Below, one piece after another: positions 14,658 to 16,810 of a stretch of DNA of 16,810 nt. The notes beneath the pieces were generated by a model. It saw only the letters and a list, made by a program, of their open reading frames with translations. It did not search any database and had not been told where the DNA came from. Position 1 is the stretch's first letter, and every line of letters begins with the position of its first letter. A program made the position numbers and the translations under genes. Origin of the DNA: Bacteroidales bacterium (lineage in GTDB: Bacteria; Bacteroidota; Bacteroidia; Bacteroidales; F082); contig JAILDR010000174.1 of NCBI GenBank assembly GCA_024689285.1, forward strand, positions 1-16,810, read 5' to 3'.

Positions 14658-15430
14658 GTTCCTCCTCCCTTTTCTGAAACAAATGTCAGCTTGCAACGGC
14701 ACACCTCCACTTCGCTCCCGGGCGAAGCTCCCCTCTTGACCAAACGCACACAAAACTCATTCTCAGCCGTCTGCTCGCGATAGAAACCCAGCCTGTCGCC
14801 TTGATGGGCTTCGGCAACGTATGCTATCTCGAAGCGCTTCAAGCGATGCTCGCGGTACCAGTCGATTTCCCAAAGGTCAAGCACATGCTCGATATACTTC
14901 ACCGAGTTGACGTGCCCGTTGATGTCTATATCATTATAATGTATGTCGACATCGCGGACAAAACCGGCGTTTTCCGACATCTTCACGCGACCACCCTTCT
15001 CAATCGGACAGGGTATGTCGGCCACAATCCAATTATCAATGGCACCGTTGTCAATAGCATAAATATCGGTGGGCTGTCGCGTCTCCGTATCAATCATTGC
15101 CCACACAGAGCGGCCATATCCGTATACACGACCATCGCTGCCCGAAACACAAAAGTTACGATGGGTGAAGAACTTCATGGCACTTTCCACCCAAGTTTCC
15201 ACAACGTAGCGTTCATGCTGTCCGGGCATATTCGTCATCTCAATGGCCAGTCGCGACAGCACCCACGAGCGTTTGATGCTCATCAGGTATTTCATCCCGA
15301 AGCCCCGGTCGGTGGAATGAAAATCAGCCGCGTTCAGCATCTGGTTGCCGAGATGGCCGAGGAACATCCGTCCGGAGAAATCACAGTGGAACGGTTCGGC
15401 TATGAATTCGTATTTCCCTATTTTGTCCAT
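14654..15430 (-). CDS. Acyl-ACP thioesterase
   Basis: A 258-residue cytosolic double-hotdog thioesterase of the plant FatA/FatB-related bacterial family, which releases free fatty acids from acyl-ACP. The N-terminal hotdog contains the RSWVLSRLAIEM and the YVVETWVES segments. The second hotdog carries DIHYNDIDINGHVNSVKYIEHVLD (about 162-185), with Asp169, Asn171 and His173, and a downstream EIAYVAEAHQGD with Glu207. These correspond to the catalytic D-N-H-E set known in the plant enzymes. Chain-length preference cannot be read from sequence. The start ATG 15430 lies 2 bases after the permease stop, and the frame upstream of it is only the permease gene read out of frame. Its stop overlaps the start of the LysM hydrolase. 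Gene order implies co-expression with two envelope proteins. Confidence 0.92.
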   Translation of the reverse strand: MDKIGKYEFIAEPFHCDFSGRMFLGHLGNQMLNAADFHSTDRGFGMKYLMSIKRSWVLSRLAIEMTNMPGQHERYVVETWVESAMKFFTHRNFCVSGSDGRVYGYGRSVWAMIDTETRQPTDIYAIDNGAIDNWIVADIPCPIEKGGRVKMSENAGFVRDVDIHYNDIDINGHVNSVKYIEHVLDLWEIDWYREHRLKRFEIAYVAEAHQGDRLGFYREQTAENEFCVRLVKRGASPGSEVEVCRCKLTFVSEKGGGT

Positions 15431-15432
15431 AA

Positions 15433-16500
15433 TTATGCAATCCTTACACGTGGGTCGATAAACCCATAAATGATGTCCACAATGATATTCACGATAATCA
15501 GCATGACAGCAATGAGCAACACCGCACCCATGATGACAGGAAAATCGTATTTGTCGAGTGCGTCGACCACTACCACACCGATACCTTTCCAGTCGAAGAC
15601 ATACTCCACAAAGACGGCACCGGCCAACAGCGAGGCGAACCACCCCGAGACCGCAGTCACAACAGGGTTCAAGGCATTGCGCAGAGCATGGATGCAAATG
15701 ACGCGGAAAGGCTTCAAGCCTTTGGCCCTTGCCGTGCGCACATAATCCATCGACATCGCTTCAAGCAAAGAGGTGCGGGTCAGTTCGGTCACTACGGCCA
15801 AGGGACGCATCCCCAGCGTCAATGCGGGAAGGATGAGGTTTCGAAGGCTGAGGAACTCTCCCCTGCCGTATTCGTCGACGGTGTATAGGCTGCCCGTCAT
15901 ACTCAAGCCTGTGTAATGCTCCAGCAAAAAGCCGAAAACCCAAGCCATCAAAATGGCGGCAAAAAACGAAGGCAACGACATCCCAATGGTAGTGAGAAAC
16001 AAAGACAACTTGTTGAGAAACCTGGTGTTGAACACCGCTGTCAAAATGCCAATAATCAATCCCATCACCATCGCGATGGAAATGGAAACGAAAGCCAAAA
16101 GCAAAGTGTTCGGGAAAGCCTCGCCCAGAATGTCGGAAACCTTGCGTTTGCTTTGGTACGACATACGCAAATACGGGGCTTTCAGCACGATAGCGGTTGA
16201 GCCCATCGTCGCCAAGCGGGTGTAACGCCCAATCTTCTTGAGTTTCTGGTCTCCTTGCGATATATTATAAAAGGAAACCGGCACCAAGTCGTTCAGGTAG
16301 TCGACATACTGTTTTCCTAAGCTCTGGTTCATGCCGAGTTCCTCGCGGATGGCGTTCACCGACTCTTGGTCGGCACGCTGTCCAAGCATCATCTGGGCAG
16401 GGTCGCCGGGCAGGATGTTGAAGAGAAAAAACACCAGCGTCGCGACGCCCCAAAGCACCGCGATACCGTATAACAACTTCCTGATGATGTAACTGCCCAT
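15433..16500 (-). CDS. ABC transporter permease, DppB/OppB family
   Basis: A 355-residue inner-membrane permease of the peptide/nickel ABC importer class. It begins with the family hallmark IIRKLLYGIAVLWGVATLVFFLFNILPGDP (helix 1 and the start of the periplasmic loop). About five more helices follow. The EAA loop, EAMSMDYVRTARAKGL (247-262), contacts the ATPase. The C-terminus VDIIYGFIDPRVRI is typical. A long loop at about 60-125 is somewhat extended relative to classical DppB of about 340 residues. No ATPase, second permease (DppC) or binding protein is encoded in the window, so the partners must be elsewhere. Ten bases separate it from the upstream DoxX-like gene and two from the thioesterase gene, so it is in an operon with both. 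The substrate is unassigned. Confidence 0.93.
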   Translation of the reverse strand: MGSYIIRKLLYGIAVLWGVATLVFFLFNILPGDPAQMMLGQRADQESVNAIREELGMNQSLGKQYVDYLNDLVPVSFYNISQGDQKLKKIGRYTRLATMGSTAIVLKAPYLRMSYQSKRKVSDILGEAFPNTLLLAFVSISIAMVMGLIIGILTAVFNTRFLNKLSLFLTTIGMSLPSFFAAILMAWVFGFLLEHYTGLSMTGSLYTVDEYGRGEFLSLRNLILPALTLGMRPLAVVTELTRTSLLEAMSMDYVRTARAKGLKPFRVICIHALRNALNPVVTAVSGWFASLLAGAVFVEYVFDWKGIGVVVVDALDKYDFPVIMGAVLLIAVMLIIVNIIVDIIYGFIDPRVRIA

Positions 16501-16510
16501 TGTTTAGCTG

Positions 16511-16810
16511 TTATTCAACAAACAGTTTATCCAGTTTTCTCCCTTGCGGGAAGTCGATGGCGCTCCACTTGTCCTTCACCAAGCCTTCGTCCAACCAAAT
16601 CAGTCCAGGATTGAATCGCACTATCGTCTTGATTTCCAATTCATCGCCATAATACACCTCATAGAGAAAATCGTATCTCTCACGCAAAGTCTCCACCACT
16701 TCCGGCTCGTTGGCTACTGTCCATACCACCGTATAACCGTGTTGTTCGCCAGCCTTGGTGATAGCTCGCACCTTTTCCCACTCTTCTTTCGTCACTTGCG
16801 TCACATCGTT
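16511..16810 (-). CDS. Partial BT_3928-like (DoxX family) protein, C-terminal part
   Basis: The last 99 codons of a gene that enters from the right edge; the true start lies outside the window. The visible part is soluble: a helical stretch (VTKEEWEKVRAITKAGEQHG), then VVWTVANEPEVVETLRERYDF, then VRFNPGLIWLDEGLVKDKWSAIDFP. From memory this is the thioredoxin-like C-terminal portion of BT_3928-type DoxX membrane proteins, which in Bacteroides are found close to tpiA. The nearby tpiA gene supports this. No CxxC motif is seen in the part present. The membrane half cannot be verified here. The stop is followed after 10 bases by the permease gene. Confidence 0.65.
   Translation of the reverse strand, partial: NDVTQVTKEEWEKVRAITKAGEQHGYTVVWTVANEPEVVETLRERYDFLYEVYYGDELEIKTIVRFNPGLIWLDEGLVKDKWSAIDFPQGRKLDKLFVE

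Noticed and set aside
14658..14753. N-terminal 32-residue extension of the LysM hydrolase
   Set aside because: It overlaps the thioesterase gene and precedes a clear signal peptide at ATG 14657.
14801..15469. 222-codon plus-strand open frame over the thioesterase gene
   Set aside because: The opposite strand encodes a full thioesterase with catalytic residues. The plus frame shows no recognisable protein features.
15431..15697. N-terminal 89-residue extension of the thioesterase
   Set aside because: The extension is Cys/Arg-rich nonsense from reading the permease gene in another frame. The real protein begins at ATG 15430.

Overview
The window looks like chromosomal DNA from a member of the Bacteroidota, most likely an uncultured gut-type Bacteroidales. 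The evidence is the recurrent Bacteroidota-type promoter element TAnnTTTG upstream of most transcription units, the absence of clear Shine-Dalgarno sequences, an ATP-type PEP carboxykinase, a BT_3928-like (DoxX family) C-terminus, a DUF6263-type secreted protein and a very large exported beta-rich protein of a kind I associate with this phylum. No rRNA, tRNA, CRISPR array, prophage or transposase is visible. The dense 4-bp ATGA overlaps indicate ordinary core-genome operons rather than a mobile island.

Layout, left to right. (1) Positions 1-312 (-): N-terminus of a lipoprotein that runs off the left edge, divergent from a rightward pair. (2) 386-2076 (+): a SpoU/TrmH-family RNA methyltransferase translationally coupled to an EamA/DMT transporter. 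(3) 2057-2157: a nested palindromic repeat that supplies the stop codon of the transporter gene. (4) 2168-3157 (-): an exported endonuclease/exonuclease/phosphatase-fold enzyme, divergent from (5) pckA at 3298-4929 (+), which has the best promoter in the window. (6) 5200-5991 (+): a DUF6263-like secreted-protein gene cut by one in-frame TAA. A strong bidirectional terminator at 6011-6046 follows. (7) Everything from 6066 to the right edge is on the minus strand. Transcription there runs from right to left: DoxX-like tail, OppB/DppB-type permease, acyl-ACP thioesterase, secreted hydrolase with LysM; then, from a new promoter, tpiA, prmA and a 1575-residue exported protein; then dnaN with its own promoter element.

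Functionally, tpiA and pckA are central carbon metabolism. prmA, the TrmH-like enzyme and dnaN are translation and replication housekeeping. The upstream minus-strand group is oriented to the envelope: permease, fatty-acid release from ACP, and a periplasmic hydrolase with a peptidoglycan-binding domain. The least understood object is the giant exported protein at 7285-12012. The other notable points are the interrupted DUF6263 gene and the repeats embedded in coding sequence between about 1.3 and 2.7 kb. I see no obvious new defence or mobile system. No gene-free stretch exceeds 300 bases; the longest (4930-5199, 270 bases) holds a terminator-like hairpin, a short tandem repeat, a direct repeat and a promoter element.
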